Of a stretch of DNA of 34,190 bases, positions 6,979 through 14,367 are shown piece after piece. A model generated the notes under the pieces. The model had not been told where the DNA came from. It worked only from the letters and a program-made list of their open reading frames with translations, and searched no databases. Location: NCBI GenBank assembly GCA_944372485.1, contig CALVZI010000048.1:1-34190 (forward strand), in the 5' to 3' direction. The first letter of the stretch is position 1, and each line of letters starts with the position of its first letter. The DNA is from an uncultured Bacilli bacterium. Lineage in GTDB: Bacteria > Bacillota_I > Bacilli_A > RF39 > UBA660. A program made the position numbers and the translations under genes.

Positions 6979-8787
6979 TTAAATAAATTTTTTCTTAGAA
7001 ACAAGTAATAAAGCAAATACGACTGCTGTAAGAGGTAAATAATTAGTTTTACTGTTTACACCAGTTTTTGGTGGTAAAATTGTATCTTCTTCATAGAATG
7101 TTGAACCAATTGGTAGGTCAGTATCATCTGTAATTTCAATACTACCTACACCATAATGACTTACTTCAAAGCTTGGTTCTGTATAATCAATTGTTAAATT
7201 ATAATATTCTGGCAATAATGCCCCAGCAAATGCTACATACTCTGTATTAACATAGTGTTTTGTTATAGTATAACTTATTTCTAATTTATCAATTATCTCT
7301 ATTTTTTTAGTTACCTTTGTATAATCAAATGAATATTTTTTATTTACTATTTGACTTGAAACAATAACATTAACTACATACTTAGTTGTCCCATTTTCAA
7401 ATTGTCCATAATTTAAATGAGATATTTTATCTTTATCACAATTCATAACAATAGTATTACCATTATCAACAAAAGTATAAGTTCCCCAATTATTAGCAAT
7501 ATAACTTAAATCAAATGAATTATAACCACTAATAAATTCAAAATGTTCAATATTACCTTCTGAAGTTGCACCATCAACATTATTAGCTAAATAATAACTA
7601 TTAATAAATTCTTGTTGTTGTTCTGCTGTTAAAGCGTTTTCAGTCCATATAGCAACAGTTCCACTACCTTGTTTAATTAAAATATAATTATTATCTTTAG
7701 AAATTTCATATGTTGATCTACTTTCATCTATTTTTTCTACTGTTTTTACAGTTGTACTATCGCCACTACTTTGTTCATCAATATAATAACTTTCAATTGT
7801 GTAACCAGAATTTTTTAATTCTTCTAAATAATTTAAAGCTTCTTCTTTTGTATTAAATTCTTTAACAAAATTATCATATTTTTGTGTAATTTCTTCTTTT
7901 TCAATTATATCAGTTGTTGTTACAACATTTTCAAGAGTTGAACTTCCTTCAAGTTCTGCTTTTTTATTTTTTGCTTCTTCTAACGTATCAAAAACTAAAG
8001 TTCCATTTTCGCTAGAAATAATTGTTTCATTTATTTCTTCACCAACTTTTTTTGGTTCAGATATTTCTAAATTAAATATTTCATTTTCTGATGCATTATT
8101 TAAATATTCGTTATAAATATCATTAACTTTTTCTTTATATTCTTCTAAATCAGTTGCTAAAACAACATCAGTTTTATTTTCAACCAATTCTTCGTCAGTA
8201 TTAATAGAATTTTCATAAATTACATAACTTGTAATTTCGCCATATTGTTCTTCTATTTTTTCAATATATTTATTTAACTCACTTTGAGCTAACTCATAAG
8301 TTTTAAATGTTCCATAGAAATTATCTTTATATACTTCAAAACTTGGAATAACTTCAATATTATTTATAATAATATTATTATCAAAATCATTTGTTACTTC
8401 TTCAATATATAATTGTAATTCTTCAAATGAAGTAAATTTTTCTACAATTACATTATTTGTAGATTTATCAGTTAATTTTACCTCATAAACATATTCTCCA
8501 CCATCTAATTCAACTTTTTCCTTTAATTCTTGGTGTTCTTTTTCAACTTCAGATGCATAAATTAAAGCTTCTTCTTTTGAATTGAAAACTTTTGTTGCAG
8601 ATGGTCCCCAAACGTAATCTATTCTTTTATTATTTACTGCATTTACTTCTAAACCATTTCCTTTTGTAATAGAATTACTAGTAACTACTACATTACTGTT
8701 AGTTGTTAAACTAACAACAAATAAAAGTACTGTAACTAGAAATAAACTAAGTGCAAATATTGAAAATTTTACTTTTTCTTTCATCAT
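6979..8787 (-). CDS. Secreted cell-wall-anchored surface protein with PPKTG sorting signal
   Basis: A 602-aa protein. Residues about 6-28 are a hydrophobic signal sequence after MMKEKVK. The body contains several spaced modules of the type F-x-S/T-x-E-E-A (FNSKEEALIY, FTSFEELQLY, FDTLEEAKNK, FNTKEEALNYL) joined by acidic linkers. The C-terminus is a classic sorting signal: LPPKTG (residues 571-576), a hydrophobic span, then KKKFI. PPKTG matches the (S/N/P)PxTG motif used by class B sortases of clostridial type better than LPxTG. The ribosome-binding site AAGGAG lies just before two adjacent ATGs (8785-8787 and 8782-8784). It sits 10 bp after the sortase gene, so it is very probably that enzyme's substrate. 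Confidence 0.85.
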   Translation of the reverse strand: MMKEKVKFSIFALSLFLVTVLLFVVSLTTNSNVVVTSNSITKGNGLEVNAVNNKRIDYVWGPSATKVFNSKEEALIYASEVEKEHQELKEKVELDGGEYVYEVKLTDKSTNNVIVEKFTSFEELQLYIEEVTNDFDNNIIINNIEVIPSFEVYKDNFYGTFKTYELAQSELNKYIEKIEEQYGEITSYVIYENSINTDEELVENKTDVVLATDLEEYKEKVNDIYNEYLNNASENEIFNLEISEPKKVGEEINETIISSENGTLVFDTLEEAKNKKAELEGSSTLENVVTTTDIIEKEEITQKYDNFVKEFNTKEEALNYLEELKNSGYTIESYYIDEQSSGDSTTVKTVEKIDESRSTYEISKDNNYILIKQGSGTVAIWTENALTAEQQQEFINSYYLANNVDGATSEGNIEHFEFISGYNSFDLSYIANNWGTYTFVDNGNTIVMNCDKDKISHLNYGQFENGTTKYVVNVIVSSQIVNKKYSFDYTKVTKKIEIIDKLEISYTITKHYVNTEYVAFAGALLPEYYNLTIDYTEPSFEVSHYGVGSIEITDDTDLPIGSTFYEEDTILPPKTGVNSKTNYLPLTAVVFALLLVSKKKFI

Positions 8788-8797
8788 AACATCTCCT

Positions 8798-9547
8798 TTA
8801 TATTTCAATAGCACATAAAATATAATAAGAATTATCATTATCATTTGTACATGTCTGAAGTACAATAATATTTGAATTCTTATCAAAAGTAACATCAGTT
8901 GTATATATTGCATTATCTTTTAAAATATTCAAATGATTAACAAAATCGTCTCCGTCTGCAGTTACATTCATATGTTCATAATCAGTTGTAACTCTCTTAA
9001 ACGAAAAGATTTGATATATCCTTCTTCCAGAGTCATGTTGTAAAAGAATATATTTGTTATTGTTATAGAAAGATTCATCTAAATAATTTTCAAGTTTCTT
9101 AAACGGAAGATCATAAACTAAAGAATTATGTCCATAAATATTAATTTGTTTACTATTTGGTGTAACTCTAAAGTCCATAAATTCCGTTCCTTTGATGTCA
9201 CTTTCTTTGTTGATCGAATGATTAAGATAATACTCATTATCACTTGTTCTAGTAATTATAAGATTAAATACATTAGGTATTTCTAATCTTGCAATTACAT
9301 CTTTGTTGTTATAATATTCTCTATAATATTCTAAATCAACATCAGGTGAAAAAGATGGTAAATCTAATTTTTTATCAGTTGGTTCTTCTGTAGTGGATAT
9401 ATTTTCTACATTAGAATTAATCTTAGATAAATCATTAGAAACATTATTTCTCATGCTTGTGTTATAAGAAAAGAATGTCATAGTGAGAAAAATCACAACT
9501 AATGAAATGCAACATAGATACATTTTAATATTGTTACTTTTTTTCAC
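8798..9547 (-). CDS. Class B-like sortase lacking the usual active-site arginine
   Basis: A 249-aa membrane-anchored transpeptidase homologue. One N-terminal membrane span (about 9-27) precedes a Ser/Thr/Glu-rich linker and the sortase beta-barrel. Catalytic His140 is in INIYGHNS and catalytic Cys233 in VLQTCTND. In other sortases an Arg lies in the last strand, a few residues after the Cys, as R-Y/I-I/V-V; here that strand reads SYYILCAIEI with Tyr241 at the Arg position. The start codon is GTG (9545-9547) after AAAGGA. It begins two bases after an 8-codon upstream ORF. The partner substrate gene follows immediately. Activity without the Arg is uncertain. Confidence 0.88.
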   Translation of the reverse strand: MKKSNNIKMYLCCISLVVIFLTMTFFSYNTSMRNNVSNDLSKINSNVENISTTEEPTDKKLDLPSFSPDVDLEYYREYYNNKDVIARLEIPNVFNLIITRTSDNEYYLNHSINKESDIKGTEFMDFRVTPNSKQINIYGHNSLVYDLPFKKLENYLDESFYNNNKYILLQHDSGRRIYQIFSFKRVTTDYEHMNVTADGDDFVNHLNILKDNAIYTTDVTFDKNSNIIVLQTCTNDNDNSYYILCAIEI

Positions 9548-9549
9548 AT

Positions 9550-9576
9550 TTAAACATCCTTTCTAATTTTGGGCAT
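9550..9576 (-). CDS. 8-codon upstream ORF before the sortase gene
   Basis: ATG at 9574-9576, after a good AAGGTGA, opens the peptide MPKIRKDV and stops with TAA at 9550-9552, two bases before the sortase GTG. It is better placed for ribosome loading than the sortase start and would couple sortase translation to its own termination. Whether it is translated is inference. Confidence 0.45.
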   Translation of the reverse strand: MPKIRKDV

Positions 9577-9598
9577 TATCTTCACCTTATGGTTTGCT

Positions 9599-9641
9599 AT
9601 GGTAATATAAAAAAGCAAATTTGTCAAGATATTTCGACAAA
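9599..9641 (-). promoter_or_regulatory. Sortase-operon promoter with inverted Spo0A-box-like sites
   Basis: The minus strand has a consensus TTGACA (9622-9627) and TACCAT 17 bp downstream (9599-9604). Overlapping and just upstream is a 9-bp inverted repeat, AAATTTGTC...GACAAATTT. The upstream arm contains TTTGTCGAA (9633-9641), matching the Spo0A box TGTCGAA. The other arm, on the plus strand, reads TTTGTCAAG (9620-9628), one base from the box. Control of the operon by Spo0A is an inference. Confidence 0.65.
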
Positions 9642-9664
9642 TTTAAACATTTAAAGGTAATATT

Positions 9665-10354
9665 CTATAGTTTTACAATATTTTTAAGTCTTCTTATTAT
9701 TTTTTTCTCAATTCTTGAAATATAAGACTGGCTAATATTTAGTAAATTAGCTACATCTTTTTGGGTCATTTCTGGTTTATTATAAAGCCCATATCTTAAA
9801 ATCATAATTTGCTTATCACGACCACTTAATTTTTCTATTTCTTGGTATAAAAGTTTTTTCTCTGTTTCCTTTTCTAACCCCTTAGTTACAATATCATCCT
9901 CCGTACCTAATATATCTTCTAATCTAAGTTCATTACCTTCAGCATCAAAAGACAAACTATCTTCAAAACTAACTTCTCCTCTTCTTTTTTTATTTTTTCT
10001 TAAAAACATTAATATTTCATTATCAATACACCTAGATGCATAAGTTGCCAGTTTAATATTTTTATCTAATTTGTAAGTACCAACCCCTTTAATTAAACCA
10101 ATTGTTCCAATACTAACTAAATCTTCTAAATCAACCCCTGTATTCTCATATTTCTTAGCTAAAAAAACTACTAAACGTAAATTATGTTCAATTAACTTTG
10201 CTCGTGCTTGCTCATCACCTTCCATACTTTTTAATACATATTTAACTTCTTCTTCTTTAGAAAGTGGTTCAGGCAATTTATCACTACTACCAATATAATA
10301 AAGGCCTGAATTACTTAAAACTTTTTTTATTAACGCAATAATTTTTCTTAACAT
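9665..10354 (-). CDS. sigE: Sporulation sigma factor SigE precursor (early mother cell)
   Basis: A 229-aa sigma-70 protein closely following SigE: YYIGSSDKLPEPLS at the start of the mature part, ENTGVDLEDLVSIGTIGLIK in region 2, the YASRCIDNEILM core-binding helix, and a region 4 helix-turn-helix (TQKDVANLLNISQSYISRIE). The N-terminus before YYIG is an amphipathic basic pro-sequence of about 18 residues (MLRKIIALIKKVLSNSG), some 8 shorter than in B. subtilis. In the family, SpoIIGA removes it to activate SigE. Its ATG overlaps the spoIIGA stop (ATGTTAA), so the two are translationally coupled. The order spoIIGA-sigE is conserved, but sigG does not follow directly. Confidence 0.96.
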   Translation of the reverse strand: MLRKIIALIKKVLSNSGLYYIGSSDKLPEPLSKEEEVKYVLKSMEGDEQARAKLIEHNLRLVVFLAKKYENTGVDLEDLVSIGTIGLIKGVGTYKLDKNIKLATYASRCIDNEILMFLRKNKKRRGEVSFEDSLSFDAEGNELRLEDILGTEDDIVTKGLEKETEKKLLYQEIEKLSGRDKQIMILRYGLYNKPEMTQKDVANLLNISQSYISRIEKKIIRRLKNIVKL

Positions 10355-11139
10355 AACCCCTCCATTACTTTAAGTGAAATAATCGCATCAACACCATCTA
10401 TCTTAATTTCTTCATCTAATAATCCAATTAAAACATTTTTTGCTTCTTTATCATCTACTTCTACTTTACTCGGAACTAAACACTTAATCATACTAGACCT
10501 ATTGGCTGTTGTAATTGGAACTAAAATCATTTTAAAACGATTTAAATCATAAATAAATTTTCTTTTATCTAAAATAATAACCGAACGATTTAAATATGGA
10601 TCAACAACATTATTACCAGTATCTAAAAAACAAGTACCAGTTATAACTAAATCATCAAAATGAATTTTTAGAGTGTGATAATAATTACGATTTTCTTTCA
10701 ACCATTTAATTTGTTTAACATATAAATATAAAATAATTGGTGAAAAAACTATTAAAAATATAAAATTAATACTTAAGCCTTTATAATAAAATACTAATCC
10801 TACTTGTTTATATGAAAATTGTGTATTTAAAAAATATAAAAAGCCCCCTAAAACAATACTTGTTAAATATAAATAAAATATGTTTTTTAAAGTATATCTA
10901 AGATTCTTATAACTAAAAGTTATTAAAATCATAATAATACTTACTAAAAACTTATAAATAAATAATTCAAATGAATTTAAGTTAATAAACAAGAAAAATA
11001 TAGTTAAACCACCAAATAAAGAACCAAGTATTAATCTTATAAATTTAACATTACGATGTAATAAATAAGAAACTGTAATTAATAATAGAAAATCAAAAGC
11101 TGTATTTAAGAAGAAAATAAGATCAAGATATAGACGCAT
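10348..11139 (-). CDS. spoIIGA: Sporulation sigma-E processing peptidase SpoIIGA
   Basis: A 263-aa membrane aspartic protease that cleaves pro-SigE in response to a forespore signal. The N-terminal half has five membrane segments, beginning MRLYLDLIFFLNTAFD, the family start. The C-terminal half is the protease domain with LDTGNNVVDP (catalytic Asp173), matching the DSGN site of B. subtilis. I chose the ATG at 11137-11139 because GGTGAT lies 4-5 nt upstream and the residues match the family N-terminus. The stop overlaps sigE. Only about 30 bp separate it from the preceding gene's terminator, so its promoter must be very compact or lie upstream. No clear Spo0A box is visible there. Confidence 0.94.
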   Translation of the reverse strand: MRLYLDLIFFLNTAFDFLLLITVSYLLHRNVKFIRLILGSLFGGLTIFFLFINLNSFELFIYKFLVSIIMILITFSYKNLRYTLKNIFYLYLTSIVLGGFLYFLNTQFSYKQVGLVFYYKGLSINFIFLIVFSPIILYLYVKQIKWLKENRNYYHTLKIHFDDLVITGTCFLDTGNNVVDPYLNRSVIILDKRKFIYDLNRFKMILVPITTANRSSMIKCLVPSKVEVDDKEAKNVLIGLLDEEIKIDGVDAIISLKVMEGLC

Positions 11140-11159
11140 ATTATCACCATGATTATTAT

Positions 11160-11185
11160 AAAAAAAAGACACTAATTATTGTGTC
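11160..11185 (-). terminator. Terminator between the 116-aa gene and spoIIGA
   Basis: Arms GACAC (11168-11172) and GTGTC (11181-11185) close an 8-nt loop and are followed by eight T on the minus strand. The hairpin overlaps the last codons and the stop of the upstream gene. Confidence 0.75.
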
Positions 11186-11522
11186 GTTTTTTAAGTAAAT
11201 GTAAATTTTTTTCACTCAAACTATTATAAATATATAAATAAAGTTCATCATTTAAATTAAAACATGTATTCTCATATATTATTCTTCCGTTATTACAATT
11301 AAATATTACTCCTCGGTTATCATCTAAATAAGTTATATTAATTAAATCACTATTCATAATATATTTAAATTTATTAAAATATACTACTAAATTTTCAAAT
11401 TTTTTATAATTATCTTTAGGTATAGTTACAAGTCTTTTTAATTTATTTTTTTCATACAAATATAAATATATTTGTTCAAAATCCATACTGCTTAATCTAA
11501 AAATAATAGTATTTTTTGTCAT
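11172..11522 (-). CDS. Conserved-looking small protein of unknown function
   Basis: A 116-aa soluble protein, rich in Asn, Tyr and Leu, with no signal peptide, membrane span or known motif. It reads as a mixed alpha/beta protein (MTKNTIIFRLSSMDFEQIYL at the start; a basic LLKKRHNN end). The ATG at 11520-11522 is preceded by AGGAGG, but only three bases away, which is short. An in-frame TTG at 11543 inside fhs lacks a better site. It begins 8 bp after the fhs stop and ends in a terminator before spoIIGA, so it is probably cotranscribed with fhs. I do not recognise it. Confidence 0.65.
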   Translation of the reverse strand: MTKNTIIFRLSSMDFEQIYLYLYEKNKLKRLVTIPKDNYKKFENLVVYFNKFKYIMNSDLINITYLDDNRGVIFNCNNGRIIYENTCFNLNDELYLYIYNSLSEKNLHLLKKRHNN

Positions 11523-11529
11523 AATCCTC

Positions 11530-13188
11530 CTAAAATAGTCCAACTATTTCATTATTATCATCAATATCTATTTTAAGTAAATTAGGTTCTTTAGGAAGTC
11601 CAGGCATTGTCATAATATTACCCATATATACAACAATAAAGCCAGCTCCAGTTTGAACTTTTAATTCTCTTACTAAGACATTAGAGTCTTTTGGATATCC
11701 TAACTTTTTGGCATCATCGGTTATAGAATATGGTGTTTTAGCAATACAAATAGGATATTTATCTAAATTACTCTTTTCAATGTTTTTAATATCTTCTAAA
11801 GCTTTATCACTAAAAGTAACTTCACTATTCATTATTTTTTTAGCCATAATTCTAATTTTAGATTCTAAAGAATCACTAACTTCATATAAAACTCTTGGTT
11901 CACACTTTTCTACACTTTCAATTACACATCGAGCAAGTTCAATAGAACCAACTCCCCCTAATTCATAAGCTTTACTTACAACACATTTATAACCTTTATT
12001 TTCAACATAATTTTTAACAAACCTAATTTCTTCTTCACTATCTTTAATAAAATGATTAATACATACAATTATATTATTAGTATAATTAGATAATAAGTTA
12101 AGATGAGCATCTAAATTAACAATACCAGTTTTTAAAGCGTCTAAATTTTCTTCTAAAACTTCATCTTTTTTAACACCACCATTATATTTTAAACTACGTA
12201 TTGTTGTATTTAAAACAATTAATGATGGATAAATACCAGCTTTACGACATTTAATATCTAAAAACTTAGTAGCTCCTAAATCAGAGCCAAAACCAGCTTC
12301 TGTAACAACATAGTCACCTAATTTTAAAGCAAGTTTAGTTGCAATAATTGAATTACAACCATGAGCAATATTGGCAAAAGGTCCTCCATGAATTAAGACT
12401 GGATTGTGTTCTAAAGTCTGTACAAGATTAGGGTTAATCGCATCTTTAAGTAATACAGTCATAGAACCTTCAGCTTTTAAATCACGTACATAAATAGGAT
12501 TACCATCATAATTATAACCAATCATCATATTACCAATATTAGTTTTTAAATCACTTAAACTTTTACTTAAACATAATATTGCCATAAGTTCAGTAGCTAC
12601 GGTAATAACAAAATGATCATTTCTTTCAACACCGTTATTCTTTCCCATACCAATAACAATATTTCTTAAAGTTCGATCATTAATATCCAAACATCTAGGA
12701 ACGACAATTCTTTCTGAATCAATTCCCAAAACATTTCCTTGCATAATATGATTATCAATAGCGGCACAAAGTAAATTATTAGCACTAGTTAAAGCATGCA
12801 TATCACCAGTAAAGTGTAAATTAATTTTTTCCATTGGTAAAACTTGGGCATACCCTCCACCAGTAGCTCCTCCTTTAATACCAAATACAGGCCCTAAAGA
12901 AGGTTCACGTAATGCACATATACTTTTCTTACCTAACTTACATAAAGCATCATGTAATCCAATACTCATAGTAGTTTTACCTTCTCCGAAAGGAGTTGGA
13001 TTTGTACTAGTAACAAGTATTAAATGTCCATCACTAACATTATTAACTTCATCAAGAATATCTAAATTCACTTTAGCAACATCGTTTCCATAATATTCTA
13101 AGTATTTTTCACTAATACCAGTCTTATCAGCAATATCACGAATATTCTTGCTTTTAAAACTCTTAGCAATCTCAATATCACTTAACAT
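11530..13188 (-). CDS. fhs: Formate--tetrahydrofolate ligase
   Basis: A 552-aa cytosolic enzyme that makes 10-formyl-THF from formate, ATP and THF for one-carbon metabolism. It contains the Fhs P-loop TPFGEGKTT (residues 65-73) followed by the family LREPSLGPVFG and GGATGGG blocks, GGPFANIAHG near residue 270, and the C-terminal end PGLPKEPN. Length is normal (about 555 aa). The start has GAGGTGAT before the ATG. Its promoter and 5' leader are part of a 69-bp sequence duplicated at 14368-14436. FolD, which acts on the same cofactor pool, is encoded at 32347-33210. Confidence 0.97.
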   Translation of the reverse strand: MLSDIEIAKSFKSKNIRDIADKTGISEKYLEYYGNDVAKVNLDILDEVNNVSDGHLILVTSTNPTPFGEGKTTMSIGLHDALCKLGKKSICALREPSLGPVFGIKGGATGGGYAQVLPMEKINLHFTGDMHALTSANNLLCAAIDNHIMQGNVLGIDSERIVVPRCLDINDRTLRNIVIGMGKNNGVERNDHFVITVATELMAILCLSKSLSDLKTNIGNMMIGYNYDGNPIYVRDLKAEGSMTVLLKDAINPNLVQTLEHNPVLIHGGPFANIAHGCNSIIATKLALKLGDYVVTEAGFGSDLGATKFLDIKCRKAGIYPSLIVLNTTIRSLKYNGGVKKDEVLEENLDALKTGIVNLDAHLNLLSNYTNNIIVCINHFIKDSEEEIRFVKNYVENKGYKCVVSKAYELGGVGSIELARCVIESVEKCEPRVLYEVSDSLESKIRIMAKKIMNSEVTFSDKALEDIKNIEKSNLDKYPICIAKTPYSITDDAKKLGYPKDSNVLVRELKVQTGAGFIVVYMGNIMTMPGLPKEPNLLKIDIDDNNEIVGLF

Positions 13189-13205
13189 ACTATCACCTCA
13201 ACCTT

Positions 13206-13234
13206 ATTATACTATAATTATATTATATTGAAAA
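13206..13234 (-). promoter_or_regulatory. fhs promoter
   Basis: Minus-strand TTTTCA (13229-13234), a 17-bp spacer and a perfect TATAAT (13206-13211), about 18 bases before the fhs ATG. Confidence 0.7.
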
Positions 13235-13255
13235 GAAAAAGATACTTTCGTATCT
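13234..13255 (-). terminator. Terminator of the 69-aa gene
   Basis: A 6-bp stem, AGATAC/GTATCT (13240-13255), with a GAAA tetraloop, followed by a T-rich stretch on the minus strand. It overlaps the stop codon of the 69-aa gene. The same hairpin occurs in the second repeat copy. Confidence 0.75.
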
Positions 13256-13463
13256 ATTTTACTTTAACTAATCTCTTTTCTCTATCCTGTAATTCTTCTT
13301 CTACACTACCCCCACAACAATAAGAACTACGATATCTATTTTTTTCAAGCATAGTATTAACTTGTTCAGTCATTTTCTTATTCATTTCTTTCATTCTATT
13401 TATTTGTTTTTCAGTTAATACTACACTCTCACCCTTAACCATATAAGCATCTTTTAAAATCAT
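13254..13463 (-). CDS. Small cysteine-containing protein of unknown function
   Basis: A 69-aa charged protein. It has a helical, Lys/Glu/Met-rich middle (LTEKQINRMKEMNKKMTEQV), then a YCCGG motif at about residues 48-52, and a basic end (REKRLVKVK). It has no signal peptide or membrane span. The ribosome-binding site is weak. It lies between the GC-rich 3' flank of the headless gene and the first repeat copy, inside the segment bounded by the direct repeats. It has no partner I can recognise. Probably expressed, since a clean terminator overlaps its stop. Confidence 0.55.
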   Translation of the reverse strand: MILKDAYMVKGESVVLTEKQINRMKEMNKKMTEQVNTMLEKNRYRSSYCCGGSVEEELQDREKRLVKVK

Positions 13464-13492
13464 TATATACCAACTTTCTTATATATTAAACA

Positions 13493-13548
13493 TTGCTCAC
13501 GCCGTTGCGTCCGGAAGTCTAAACCCTTCCAGGCCGCACTTTTACTTC
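13493..13548 (-). other. GC-rich post-coding flank with inverted repeat (IMH-like candidate)
   Basis: Directly after the stop of the headless gene, about 55 non-coding bases remain GC-rich. They contain an imperfect inverted repeat at 13507-13537: GCG/CGC, CC/GG and a 5-bp GGAAG/CTTCC core around an 8-nt loop. AT-rich sequence resumes at about 13492. A diverged copy of this flank lies at 14452-14521. In DGRs the initiation-of-mutagenic-homing site and a hairpin follow the variable region, and this layout is similar. The functional link is inference. Confidence 0.45.
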
Positions 13549-14367
13549 TCACCCAATTACATATGGGTCTTCTTTTGTTCCTGTCCCTGAGACAAATACT
13601 GTGTCGGATTTCAGATTAAGAGACGGGCGAACCCCATACCCAATATTCGCGCTGTCGTAGTTCACATAACCGCCACTGCCCACGTAGGCCACGCGGTAGG
13701 AATAGCCAGCATCAGGGGTTAAAGTCCATAAATAATCTCCATTATATAACCAATTATTTGTATAACAATCTTCTGCACTATCCCAGTTATATAACTCTTT
13801 AGCTAAACATGCACTTATTCCGGTTGTAGTTCCACCACTGGTTGCAAATCCATAATCACTTGCATACATTAATCCAACTTGTCCAGTCCACTCGGTTGCA
13901 TGTCCTTCATATACATTTATTCCACGTTCATCATTATACACACTTTGAACTAGTAAATCATTTGATTCAGATATACCACCTAAATTCCATGTAACTGTAT
14001 CAATCATTTGTTTTGCCTCAGTAGTAAGTCCACTTGATGCATAAGATCCTGTAGCATTATAATAATCGCCACTATTTAATAATTGTTGTAAACTTGCAGT
14101 AGTCCAATCATTTACATTATTAGTATCCCAGTCTATATATCCTATACCAGTATTTTTTATTAATTTTAATTTACCATCAAAAATTCCTATTATTCGCCAT
14201 AGCTGTGATTGCCCTAATACACCTGTTTGCACACATTCATATGTTATTCCATTAGTTCCCCAATCTTCCATTGCCTGTTGTTTTAATACTTCACATTCTT
14301 CAGAAGTACTTGTTGTTCCATATGTGTAATCAGGATATCCTTCTTCTTTTACTATAACAGAATATTC
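13549..14367 (-). pseudogene. Headless surface-type gene with DGR-like GC-rich variable 3' end
   Basis: The frame is open from the repeat boundary (14367) to a TGA at 13549, but it has no start codon with a ribosome-binding site. The first in-frame ATG (14269-14271, 240 codons from the end) has none, and upstream codons (DEYSVIVKEEGYPDYTYG) look like mid-protein. So the 5' end is missing, replaced by the fhs-type repeat. The protein has WRIIGIFDGKLKLIKN and ends DYLWTLTPDAG...YGVRPSLNLKSD...GTKEDPYVIG, like C-type-lectin-like or DUF6273-type domains. From about 13725 to the stop composition jumps to GC-rich (58 of 100 bases at 13621-13720 by my count), with many NNC codons (TAC, GGC, AAC, GAC, AGC) that neighbouring genes avoid. 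Such an end suggests a retroelement-diversified or recently transferred segment. Confidence 0.6.

Larger units (their letters stand above)
13192..13260 (-). repeat. 69-bp direct repeat, copy 1 (terminator + promoter + ribosome-binding site of fhs)
   Basis: This segment matches 14368-14436 at 68 of 69 bases by my reading. It contains a terminator hairpin, a promoter and GAGGTGAT, ending just before the fhs start. Here every part has a job: it ends the 69-aa gene and starts fhs. The copies are 1,176 bp apart in the same orientation, so recombination between them would delete the segment in between. Confidence 0.9.

Noticed and set aside
6927-7016. N-terminal extension of SigG by 30 codons
   Set aside because: The frame is open, but the family N-terminus and ribosome-binding site both point to the ATG at 6926, and the extension covers the terminator hairpin.
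8788-8913. N-terminal extension of the surface protein into the sortase gene
   Set aside because: The signal sequence and ribosome-binding site begin at 8787; the upstream part is the sortase C-terminus in another frame.
11523-11543. TTG start for the small gene before spoIIGA
   Set aside because: It lies inside the fhs coding end without a better ribosome-binding site than the ATG at 11522.
11708-11968. Plus-strand open frame inside fhs
   Set aside because: It is the reverse of a highly conserved enzyme gene, and its codons are not those of the neighbouring genes.
13493-13548. Integron attC-like site
   Set aside because: The hairpin lacks paired RYYYAAC/GTTRRRY boxes, and no integrase is nearby.
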